From positions 1-64,000 of the forward strand of contig JAACJP010000015.1 in assembly GCA_013368375.1 (NCBI GenBank): a DNA stretch of 64,000 nucleotides. Direction: 5' to 3'. Below, piece after piece: positions 11,156 through 20,594 of this stretch. Both the position numbers and the translations under genes were made by a program. Position 1 is the stretch's first letter. Each line of letters starts with the position of its first letter. Below the pieces are notes generated by a model. The model was not told the origin of the DNA. It saw nothing but the letters and a program-made list of their open reading frames with translations, and did not search any database. This stretch comes from Tricholomella constricta (taxonomy: Eukaryota; Basidiomycota; Agaricomycetes; Agaricales; Lyophyllaceae).

Positions 11156-11856
11156 TTTGATAGATCAGATAAGATAAGGGGGCAGAAGTTTTTTGAAGAA
11201 GCTTCAGGGCTCGACAGGTCTCTGGAGCAAAGCTGATTCGGAGCTGATGTCGATGTTGGGTAACGGAGCATGGCTGTGAGGTCTTCGGTGTCAAAGTCGG
11301 GGCACAGGGCCCATAACTTGTTGAACGAGGGTCCACGGGGAATGACGAAGACCGAAGGATCCTGAGAAAACTTCTGGTTACTTCACGGAGGACTGGGGTC
11401 CAGTATTAGATGTGAAAGAGTAACTAAAGAGAAATCCTACATCTACGGATAATGGACGGTATGTGTATCACGTGATAGATGTCAAGAGAGATAAGGAAAC
11501 GGTAAGTAGATAGGTAAAGAAGAAAAAAACATACACCTGCGACACCTTTATGGCCATATCTGGACTTACAATAGTTAGCAAAATATTATAGCAGATTATT
11601 CCTCTTACATCAAATTTCAGCTCGGATATTCTATATACTGGGGGTGGGCAATGCCTGCAAGGCTCACAGCTGCTGACTAATAGCACCGCCACCTGATCTT
11701 GTGTCCGACCGACAATCCTTCGACATTCCACCTTGTACATCTTTGGCATAGTAGAAATTATGTAGATAGTAACAGTTTATGTAGTACTATGTATAGGAAT
11801 TAAAAGGTCATAATTTTCGAGTGTAAATGGCTGGAATGGAAAGCATCACCACTAGA
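11156..11856. other. No gene recognised
   Basis: The sequence upstream of the copia gag start (to about 11400) probably includes its leader. 11400-11856 is AT-rich with no supported gene; open frames are short and without recognisable motifs. Confidence 0.3.
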
Positions 11857-12045
11857 TCACCACTGATTGTCATCATTGTCATCATCCACCATCTCGCTCT
11901 CCAACTCATCATCTCCCTGGGTCCAATTATCAACTAAGATGGCCTTGTCTTGTGGTACAGCTTCGACTTGTGTACTTGGGGCATCAGGATGCCATTGAAG
12001 GGCCTCCTCTAAGAGTTTCACCTTACTTGCCTTATCAATAATAGG
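11857..12045 (-). pseudogene. Short 3'-terminal coding fragment, unknown
   Basis: Minus-strand frame without a start codon: KASKVKLLEEALQWHPDAPS, then VEAVPQDKAILVDNWTQGDD, ending in an acidic tail DDDNDDNQW and a stop at 11857. The composition is protein-like and upstream on the minus strand there is a GTAAGAAATAG donor (about 12098), so this may be the last exon of a lost gene. The family is not recognised. Confidence 0.3.
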
Positions 12046-12579
12046 TCAAATATAAATTAGATTTCTGCCTATTCAGGTCAATAAACTATTTCTTACCCAG
12101 ATGCAATCCCTTTGGATGTAAACTAGAGCCCACTGAGTGTGTGAAACGGGCCACGAACAGTGAGTGTTGCCTAGGCGCACCGACTTGGCATGTGCGGAAC
12201 TCATTACATCACGCGTTTGGCACGTAATAGGGGCTATTCCTCAAGGTACATGTTCTGAGCTCAATAACGTGTTTTCTGCTGAAATTCTTTCAGATCCACA
12301 TGATTTACGACTCCTCCAACAAAATGTTAAAAGCAGATTTTTTATAAGAGACTTGTAGTCAGGGGTTTGCATATCTATGATCCGTCCCCCTTGCATTATT
12401 TCGAAAATTCTTTGAACAAATTCTTTGAATTATATTTCGTATCTATTCTAGACGTGTTCGAGCATAGTAGGTGCATCGAGCAGCTCAGAAAGTGTACCGG
12501 ACAGATCTATAAATTCATTGGGTGGAGACAAATAAGCGCAAACAGTCTGAGATTTTGGCAGGCATTGCCCACTCCCATA
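12046..12579. other. No gene recognised
   Basis: No protein-like frame or repeat was recognised between the fragment above and the terminal inverted repeat at 12580. Confidence 0.3.
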
Positions 12580-12793
12580 TACAGTCATTTGCCGGTCCTT
12601 GGTACACCCAAATATAGATGGTCGTCGGAAAATTGATTTTCATGGTGAATATTGAAAAGGATGATATAGGATCATCAACTAGGGTCAACACATGTATTGT
12701 AGCAACTTTGAATATCAATATCAGGAGAGCAAGCGGGCGATGGAGTAAATCTGTCGAAAAATCTGTTATCAACAAAAATTCTGACCTTGGTAC

Positions 12794-13284
12794 TGTTAGG
12801 GCGACCTCAGCTGCAGAGCTTAGTCGTGCTGACAGAGGGGAATCCAATGTTATATTATGTACGGTAGAGAGAGCGTAAGTAAACCTACCTGACAGAGGGG
12901 AATCCAATGAGAATAGAGTAAAGGATTCCCCCATGTCGGGAGGATGACTATATACGAATAAGATACGTGAGGGCCGGCTCTCTGGGGTGTATGGTACGTA
13001 AATGATAACAGATGGGCAGTGGCGCGTGTATGTACACGTTCCCGACGCTGTCCGATCCTGGTGGCTCAGGGCGCGGGCACGAGGTCGGGCGACCGACGTC
13101 GGGATGTCGGACGTCGGGATCGGGCGCACGCTGGAAGGGGAGGTAGCGACAGGGATGTATAAGTATGTACACCGACGCTTGGGTCGGACCGTCGGGGTCG
13201 GGGGCGCGATCGGTCGGGAGCGATCGCACGTGTCGGGGGACAGTCGGTGAGCGTCGGAGGGCGTGAACGGGCGTTCCCCTAACA
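12794..13284 (-). repeat. 3' LTR of chromovirus copy 1
   Basis: Minus-oriented: TGTTAGGGGAAC ... GCCCTAACA. It contains a TATATAG box and, about 30 bp downstream, TTACTCTATTCT, the predicted 5' end of the RNA. It directly abuts the polypurine tract (AAAAGGGGGGG, then TGA) at the end of pol. Confidence 0.95.
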
Positions 13285-16200
13285 TCACCCCCCCTTTTGA
13301 ATCGCAACGACTCGGTGCGGGGCCGCGGTGGCGAAGACGGCCAGGGATAACGTGAATATGCCACGAATGTGGCGGGCAGCGTCAGGGTTGTCACGGTGGA
13401 ACTTTCGCACCAGATCGGGGGCGGCGACATTTTCGCGAGGTTCCCAAGAAGCTTCTTCGTAACCATAGCCCTTCCACAGGACCTTGTACTGTAGTTTTTT
13501 GCGGAAGGTTCGGCTATCGAGGATCTTTTCAACTTCGTAATGGGGTTCGTCGTCGATTATGTCGGGGGGCGGAGGGGGATCGGATCGACGACCTTCGATC
13601 GGATCAGCGACGGCGGGGATGAGCTTCACGACGTGGAAGACCGGGTGGATGCGCTTCATGGACTGAGGCAGCAGGAGGCGGTATGCAAGCGGGCCGACTC
13701 GCCTTTGCACGACGAAAGGGCCAAGGTAGCGATGCGACAACTTCTTAGACGGTCGGGTCGTAGAAATGTCGGTCACGTCCAAGTATACCTTGTCGCCAGG
13801 CTGGTAGTCGGGCGTTGGGGCGTGTCGCTGGTTGTAATACCGCTCCATGTCGTCTTTGGCCTTTGAAAGCGCTGCCTTGGCTTCCTCCTGTGCTTCCTTC
13901 ATGCGCTCCACGAACTCGTCGGCTGACTCGTTCTTGGAAACGCCCCGACGCGGCTCAAAGCCCATGCGCGGATGCCGACCAGTGTCAAGCAGGAAGGGGG
14001 TCTGCTGCGTCGCCGAATGTACATGGTTGTTGTAACTGAATTCGGCGTCGGGCAGGAGATCCTCCCAATCGTTCTGGCGCTCATTGCAGAAGACTCGCAA
14101 GAACTGTTCCAGTTCCTGGTTGACACGCTCCGTCTGTCCGTCGGTCTGTGGGTGGTACGCCGTCGAGGCCGACAGCTTGATACCCAGAAGTCTGTACAGT
14201 TCGCGCGTGAACTCGGCGACGAACTGTGGACCTCGATCGGAGACGAATGCGTCGGGGAAACCGTGCAGCTTCCAGACGTGGCGACGGTAGAGGTTCGCAG
14301 CTCCCAGGGCCGAACAAGTCGTGTGCGACGCGATGAAGTGCGCGCGCTTTCCGACCGAATCCACGACATTCATGATCGCGTCGTGGCCGTTGGACTCTGG
14401 AAGTTCGGTGATGAAGTCGACCGATACGACATTCCATCGGCCTTCGGGGATGGGAAGCGGCTGCAGCTGTCCGACGGGGAGTTGGCGGCGAGGTTTCGTG
14501 CGCAGACACATGTCACAGGTGCTGGTGTACGAACTGATGAAGCGCGACATCTGGGGCCACCAGTAGTTGCGCGACACCAGTTCGAGCGTCTTCCAGCGAC
14601 CGGGGTGACCAGCGACCTTGGAGTCGTGGTGCTGCTCCACAATGCGTCGGCGAAGGTCTGGGACGTTCGGGACATAGATCCGTCCACGGAACGTGAGCAG
14701 ACCGCCTTCCTCTCCCCACTCGCCAAAGCGAAGGGAGCGGCCGGCGATCTTGGATGCTTTGACCAGTTGCGCCGCTTTCGCGACCGCATCCTCCTGAGCT
14801 CCATCGCGATTGCCCTTGCGGATCGCTTTCAGCACATCATCCTCCTCTCCGACCAGTGCAAGGCCTTCAGTTGCACGAACGGCGAAGAATTCTGGTTTGA
14901 GCAGCACAATGTTGGCGTTGTCGGCGCTTCCGTCGCCATGGTCGGGGCGACGCGATAACGCGTCGGGTTTGCCCATGCTACGGCCAGGACGGTGGTGGAG
15001 GGCGAAGTCGAAGTTAGTGAGGTAAAGCGACCATCGGGCTTGACGCCGATTGAGTTTCTTCGCGGTGAGGAAGTACTCAAGGTTCTTGTGGTCGGTCCAG
15101 ATCTCCACCTTGTGCTTTGCGCCTTCTACGAAGTGTCGCCATTCCTCCAGAGACCGGATGATCGCCAGCATCTCTTTGTCATGGATCTCGTAGTTCCGCT
15201 CGACGGTGTTCAAGCTCTTCAAGTAGAACGCGACCGGGTGCCACTTGCCATCGGACGGCGACTCTTGCGACAGGACCGCGCCCGTTGCGAAGTCGGACGA
15301 GTCGGCTTCGATGCGGTACAGTCGGTCGTCGTCGGGGAACATGAGGACTGGCCCCGACGTGATCGCGGACTTCAGAAGGGCAAAGGCCGACTGCTCCGAC
15401 TCTCCCCACCGCCAGGCGACGTCCTTGCCCGTCAGATCGAACAGGGGTCAGGCGTGGTGCGAAAAGTCCTGGATGAACCGTCGGTAGAAATTGGTGAAGC
15501 CTAGGAACGCTTGCACCTCCTTCTTGTTCTTCGGCGCCGGCCATTCCAACACTCCAGCGACTTTAACCGGATCCATTTCCGCTTGCCCTTGCGAAATGAT
15601 CAGCCCGAGATACTCGACCTTAGTCTGCTCGAATTCGCATTTCTCGGGCTTTAAGAACAGCTGATGTTCGCGGAGTCGGTCCAGTACCAGTCGCGTGACC
15701 CGGCGGTGTTCCTCTAGCGTCTTTGTATAAATCAAGATGTCATCGAGGTACACGCAAACAACACCTTCAGCAATCAGATCGCGGAAGATATCATTCATCA
15801 TGGTCTGAAAGTGGCGGGGCTGTTCGTGAGGCCGAAAAACATGACGAGCGGCTCGAAGAGGCCGCGATTCGTCTGAAACGCTGCCTTCCACTCGTCGCCT
15901 TCCTTGATCCGGACGTTGTTGTACCCCCATCGGACGTCCAACTTGGTGAAGTACCGCGCGCCGCGAAGGTTATTTACCAGTTCGCTAATGAGGGGCAGCG
16001 GGTATCGGTTCTTCACCGTGAGCGCATTGAGCGTCCGATAGTCCTGAACCAGACGGAGGGACCCGTCCTTCTGTTTGATGAAGAAGACCGGCGACGCCAT
16101 GGGCGACTTGGACGGTCGGATGCGACCTGTCTCGAGGTTCTCCTTGAGGAACGCGTCGAGTTCGACCTGTTCTGCCGGTGAGAGCGGGTAGACCTTCGTG

Positions 16201-17300
16201 CCCGTCGGCGACGCGCCCGGCTCCAGTTCGATGGCATGGTCCCATTGCTTGCGCTCTGGAAGCTCATCGAATGCGACTTTAGAGAAGACGTCTTCAAAGT
16301 CGTGGAGGTGGGTCGGTACTGCGTCGCGGAAAGTTCTGGGCACGGAGTTAGCAGCGTGCGCTTCTGCAAGTCGCTGCGATGTCGTTTGGCTGGCCCGAAT
16401 ATGTTCGGCGGTCGGAGTCGGATGGATCGCGGTCGCGAAGATGCGATCACCATTCAGGAAGGTTTCCACCAGGAAGTCGTCAGACTCTGGGTCAGGTTCC
16501 TCCAGGATCGGGGTGTAGGGGAACTCCTCCTCATCAGAGTTGTCCTCAACATACGGGTTGGTCGGGGCTCGCAGGTCGGGCTCAGTCATCGGGATACCAT
16601 CGGCTCGACAGGCGCGGATCGCTGCGCGCACTCTGGTGCGTGCGCGCCGATTGGCTTTGACCTCATCCTTGCAGGTGTCGCACTGCGTCGGACAGCGACT
16701 CATCTTCACCTCCTTGGTCTCCCAGTCGATCTCGGGGTTATGGTTTTTAAGCCAGTTGAACCCGAGGATCATGTCTTGCTTGCCTAACTGGGTGACCCCG
16801 AAGACGGCTCGTTCGGTATGACCGTTGTATCGCAAGACAGCTTCTACGATGCAAGAGACCGAACCGCCTTTGTTGAGGGTGCCGTCCACATTGTAAACCG
16901 GGGATGGCCGACTAAGCACCTTGGTCGTGAGCTTGTGTTTCTCGACGAAAGCGACATTGAGAAAACTGCCGGTCGCTCCGCTGTCCACTAGGGCAGTGAC
17001 GGCATGCGACTCCTGGGTGTCGGTGGTCTCCAGTTCGACGTTGAGCCACAGGGATCTGGGGCAGGGGGAGGCAGCGGCGATGAAGTGACTAGGAAGTCGC
17101 TTTTCCCAGCGGGGTAGGCCACGACGCGACGGGGCTATCGGCTTAGCGACTGCGATCGGTGTCGTCGGGTCGGAGGGGTTTTGTACGTCTTTGTCGGTCG
17201 GTTCACTCGTCGGAATAGCAGCAATATTAGGTGTATTGGCGTATTCTACGGATAAAGGAGCGAACCGATTATGACTAGACAACGGGGGCGTATGTTCCAC
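13285..17300 (-). pseudogene. Chromovirus copy 1 pol (protease-RT-RNase H-integrase-chromodomain), broken
   Basis: Minus strand. It shows protease ALVDSGATGSFLN, the reverse transcriptase box YLDDILIY, RNase H IEADSSDFATGAV, an integrase HHCC zinc finger, the DDE core (VDFITELPE, SDRGPQF, HPQTDGQTERVNQELEQ) and a C-terminal chromodomain (HYEVEKILDSRTF ... VLWKGYGYEEASWEPREN). Comparison with copy 2 shows two lesions. One base is missing at about 15810 (CCACTTTCAG against CCACATTTCAG), which shifts the frame just before YLDD. An Arg CGA has become TGA at 15448-15450. The rest is open, so inactivation is recent. Confidence 0.95.
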
Positions 17301-17311
17301 CCGTTGTGTGA

Positions 17312-18514
17312 TTAAAAACCCTCCTCGGCGTCGGAGGCCGTCGCGTCGGCCGACGATGGAGTCGGGTCAGCGGGGACTGCGTCCTTGCGAGCTAGACGTT
17401 CCATGATAAGCGCCTCCAGCTCATCATCGAGCATGTGGCGCACGTCCCAGCGCAAAGGGCAGTCACGAGAGTAGTGACCCTTTTTCTTGCACCGGAAACA
17501 GTGGTCGTCGGCAGGCGCGACTCGATCGCGCATCCGATCTACGTCCATTGGGATGCCCTGGGGGATCGGCCTGGGGGCTGGTGCGACAGGAGCGCGGGGG
17601 GCGGGGGGAGCGGGACCGGGGGCAGTAGCGAACGCCCATCGTGCAGCTGCGGCGGTGGGCTGGCGGGTGTCGGGCGCCTTTGTCGGGACCATCCGACGGT
17701 GGAAGTCGTCCTCCGACCTCATGATGAAATCTTGAGAACGAGCGATCCTCAGCCACTCCTCAATCTTCTCGTCGTGCGGGCGACCCGTGGTGATGCTTCC
17801 GAGTCGCCTCGAGAGCTTCGGGTCCATTCCCCGACGGAATTTGAGGACCAGGTGACGCCCATCTGGGTAGCCCGCCTTGACCCACAGGGATCGGAACGAG
17901 TCGATGTACTCGTCGATCGATCGACCATTCTGGAAGTACGCTGTCGACTCCAGGATGAGCGCGGCATCGGCGACCTCATCGAAGAGGAAGAACTCGCCGC
18001 GGAAGGTGTCTTCGAAGTCCTTCCAGGCGGGAAAGACGTCCTTGGCGGTTCCGAACTGGAACACCCGACTGACGAAGTCGGCGGCTCGCCCGTGCTGCAT
18101 GTACGACAGCACCCATACTATTCGGGCGTGGTCGTCGGCGAAACTTCCCCCGCACAAGGAGAAGTAGAGCTTGCAGGTGTTCAAGAACGCGCGACCGCCC
18201 GATCGGGCGCCGTCGTAAATGGGAGGGGGCGACGGTCGGAGGTGGTGCGATCCCGATCGCGGAGAGCCTGGCAGCGGGGTGGTCGTCTCAGGTGGCGGAG
18301 GGGTCGTGTCTGCTTCGGGAGCAGCGGGGGTGGGATTGGGGGGTGTCCCCAACATGAATTTTTCGAAAAGAGCGGAGAGGCGGTCCATAGAGGCCGAGTT
18401 GGAGGTATTGGAGGCAGAGAGAGCCGAAATTGTGGCTTCCATATTCGCCAACCGCTCCTCCGTCGTGAGGAACGGAGAGAACGGTCGCTGCGACATGTCA
18501 CCAAATTCGGACAT
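17312..18514 (-). CDS. Chromovirus copy 1 gag (capsid/nucleocapsid)
   Basis: Minus strand, about 400 residues starting MSEFGDM. It has a Ser/Pro-rich N-terminus, a capsid-like helical region (ARIVWVLSYMQHGRAADFVS ... FDEVADAALILESTAYFQ), an Ala/Pro linker and a single CCHC zinc knuckle CFRCKKKGHYSRDCP near the C-terminus. The frame is intact. The stop codon lies in GGGTTTTTAATC, where a -1 slip would lead straight into pol. An upstream in-frame Met at 18553 is possible, but copy 2 points to the MSEFGDM start. Confidence 0.93.
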   Translation of the reverse strand: MSEFGDMSQRPFSPFLTTEERLANMEATISALSASNTSNSASMDRLSALFEKFMLGTPPNPTPAAPEADTTPPPPETTTPLPGSPRSGSHHLRPSPPPIYDGARSGGRAFLNTCKLYFSLCGGSFADDHARIVWVLSYMQHGRAADFVSRVFQFGTAKDVFPAWKDFEDTFRGEFFLFDEVADAALILESTAYFQNGRSIDEYIDSFRSLWVKAGYPDGRHLVLKFRRGMDPKLSRRLGSITTGRPHDEKIEEWLRIARSQDFIMRSEDDFHRRMVPTKAPDTRQPTAAAARWAFATAPGPAPPAPRAPVAPAPRPIPQGIPMDVDRMRDRVAPADDHCFRCKKKGHYSRDCPLRWDVRHMLDDELEALIMERLARKDAVPADPTPSSADATASDAEEGF

Positions 18515-18641
18515 CTCGAAACGGGACTGGGCGGGCGATCGGAGCGAGCGCACGTTGGACGGTCGCGTGTAGCAGACGCGTGTTTCGGCGCGGAAGCGGA
18601 TCGGTCGGCTTCGTCGGGTTTCTAGAGTTACTCTATTCTGC

Positions 18642-19132
18642 TGTTAGGGCGACCTCAGCTGCAGAGCTTAGTCGTGCTGACAGAGGGGAATCCAATGTTA
18701 TATTATGTACGGTAGAGAGAGCGTAAGTAAACCTACCTGACAGAGGGGAATCCAATGAGAATAGAGTAAAGGATTCCCCCATGTCGGGAGGATGACTATA
18801 TACGAATAAGATACGTGAGGGCCGGCTCTCTGGGGTGTATGGTACGTAAATGATAACGGATGGGCAGTGGCGCGTGTATGTACACGTTCCCGACGCTGTC
18901 CGATCCTGGTGGCTCAGGGCGCGGGCACGAGGTCGGGCGACCGACGTCGGGATGTCGGACGTCGGGATCGGGCGCGCGCTGGAAGGGGAGGTAGCGACAG
19001 GGATGTATAAGTATGTACACCGACGCTTGGGTCGGACCGTCGGGGTCGGGGGCGCAATCGGTCGGGAGCGATCGCACGTGTCGGGGGACAGTCGGTGAGC
19101 GTCGGAGGGCGTGAACGGGCGTTCCCCTAACA
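18642..19132 (-). repeat. 5' LTR of chromovirus copy 1
   Basis: Minus-oriented 491-bp LTR matching 12794-13284 except for rare substitutions (for example a GCGCG/GCGCA difference near 18975). Directly inside it, on the minus strand, the primer-binding region reads GCAGAATAGAGTAACTC, complementary to the predicted RNA start inside the LTR. Confidence 0.95.
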
Positions 19133-19382
19133 GGTACACCGGTCACATCATAACGTGATGACCAAAACGGGTCGAGTATCATGATTAGATCAGCTTCATC
19201 GTCCTCGCTGCTCTGCTCAGAATCCTCCCTGGAGGCGGCTCTGTGTTGCTGAAGTGTCCCCATCTTTGTAATTGAGAATGTGTCTTGCGCATTGCGCCGT
19301 GAAAATGGCTCAGGACGTCGAACAGTTATCTCGAATCTCAGGACTGCCCAATTTGGAAAGTGTGATGTGACCAACCTCTGCG

Positions 19383-19810
19383 CAAGGGGGTCCCGGCAAC
19401 GTGATCCGACACCCGAGGTGGGTAGGTAGGTTCGGCCGTCAGGCCAAGATTTTTTTTTTGACCTCCAAAAATTTGACCAAATTATTGGTAGAATAGGCCG
19501 TAACGGGTTATCCGTGAGCGTTAGCAGAAAAATTGAACAAGACAGCCCCACAATGACTTGTTCATCCCAACCTACAAGAGAGAAAGAACTTGGACCTGCG
19601 AGTCATGCGCATCATCGGGGGCAGTATGAGGCATGAAAAGACGATGAAGTAGTAATGGGACTCGAAGTTGACGGCAAGACTGTGATTGGAGACGCGTGGA
19701 TGTCACGTGCACCTTCCTTATATAGTAATAGAGGTAGGTAGGTCCAGACAATGTGTTCAACTAGAAAAATCCGACCCTAGGTGTATTTTTTCGTTGCCGG
19801 GACCCCCTTG
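19383..19810. mobile_element. hAT-type MITE, copy A
   Basis: Ends CAAGGGGGTCCCGGCAACG and CGTTGCCGGGACCCCCTTG form a 19-bp inverted repeat. A perfect 8-bp duplication CCTCTGCG flanks it (19375-19382 and 19811-19818). The 428-bp interior has no coding frame. The 8-bp target duplication and CA-G-rich end point to a hAT-derived miniature element. A diverged second copy is at 25336-25841. Confidence 0.85.
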
Positions 19811-20182
19811 CCTCTGCGCTGTGATCGTCGTGCACCCCCATGAATGGCCCAACTCGCACCGTGAAAAGCACACAGGGTGAATTTACTTCCATGCAGACAT
19901 GGGATTGAGTATATAGAATGATTCTATCAACCAAAAATGTGAAGAACTGGGAAAGTGTCTCTTGGATCAGTGTCTCAAAGTCTGCAAATCTGCGAAATCT
20001 CAACAGATCACAATATATGTTTTGCTCAACGCAAGCAATGACATTGAGAATGGGTACATACATTGATATATAGAAGGTAATGAATATAGAAAAATCTCCG
20101 AGGCACTTGCGAGAGAGGAGGAAAAGAAATCGGAGTTTGTATCAAGGACCGATACTGTACCAAGGACCGGCAAATGACTGTA

Positions 20183-20594
20183 TACTATTGATTACCGCAA
20201 TCGTGCAAATTTACTGATGAGTATGGCACTCATATGACTCGTCTTTATGGGCAAAGATCACAGCCCGTCCGGCTTGGTTGTTTACCAATCACGACCTTAG
20301 GCAGAGTCTGGCACAGTAAATATTCGTCTGGAAAAGAGGATGGAGTCCGACTGGTGTCGAAGACATGGAACTTATTTAAGGAGTCAACCGTGACGTTTTT
20401 CTGTAACAGTTGATGCGCAAAGGTTTTTTGATGCTTAAACACGAAACCTCGAAATTTGTGATAAGAATATTGCATTTAAAAGTCGTTGTTACAGACAGAC
20501 AGAGCACACGCTCGCTACACATGAGAAAGGGAATACGGGCATTGTAGAAGTTGTATAATCAACTGTGGCTTCCCTGAATCTCGTTGTCTAGCGA
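20183..20594. other. Intergenic; fragment shared with 59990-60055
   Basis: 20233-20288 (GGCACTCATATGACTCGTCT, then ...CCCGTCCGGCTT...GTTGTTTACCAATCAC) matches the sequence just beyond the stop codon of the DDE transposase at 60045, with a small indel. It is probably a remnant of the same transposon family. The rest shows no supported gene and would include the laccase 3' region. Confidence 0.5.

Larger units (their letters stand above)
12794..19132 (-). mobile_element. Ty3-type chromovirus, copy 1 (degenerate)
   Basis: Full-length 6339-bp element on the minus strand with 491-bp LTRs (12794-13284 and 18642-19132) and a perfect 5-bp target duplication GGTAC (12789-12793 and 19133-19137). Gag and pol are nearly the same as in copy 2 (51436-57785), but pol carries a 1-bp deletion and a nonsense codon. 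The LTR upstream (U3) part differs strongly from copy 2 even though the coding region hardly differs. Confidence 0.97.
12580..20182. mobile_element. Non-autonomous Tc1/mariner-like TIR element containing nested insertions
   Basis: TACAGTCATTTGCCGGTCCT continuing to TGGTACA (27 bp, 12580-12606) is repeated in perfect inverted form at 20156-20182, and each end is bordered by TA (12578-12579 and 20183-20184). This is the structure of Tc1/mariner-type elements. Without the chromovirus (12794-19132) and the MITE (19383-19810) only about 0.8 kb of original sequence remains, with no transposase frame, so it is a deletion derivative. The TIR assignment is direct; the superfamily is inferred from the TA duplication. 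Confidence 0.75.

Noticed and set aside
14081..14509. Arg/Pro-rich frame in chromovirus copy 1
   Set aside because: Out-of-frame reading of the integrase region, explained by pol.
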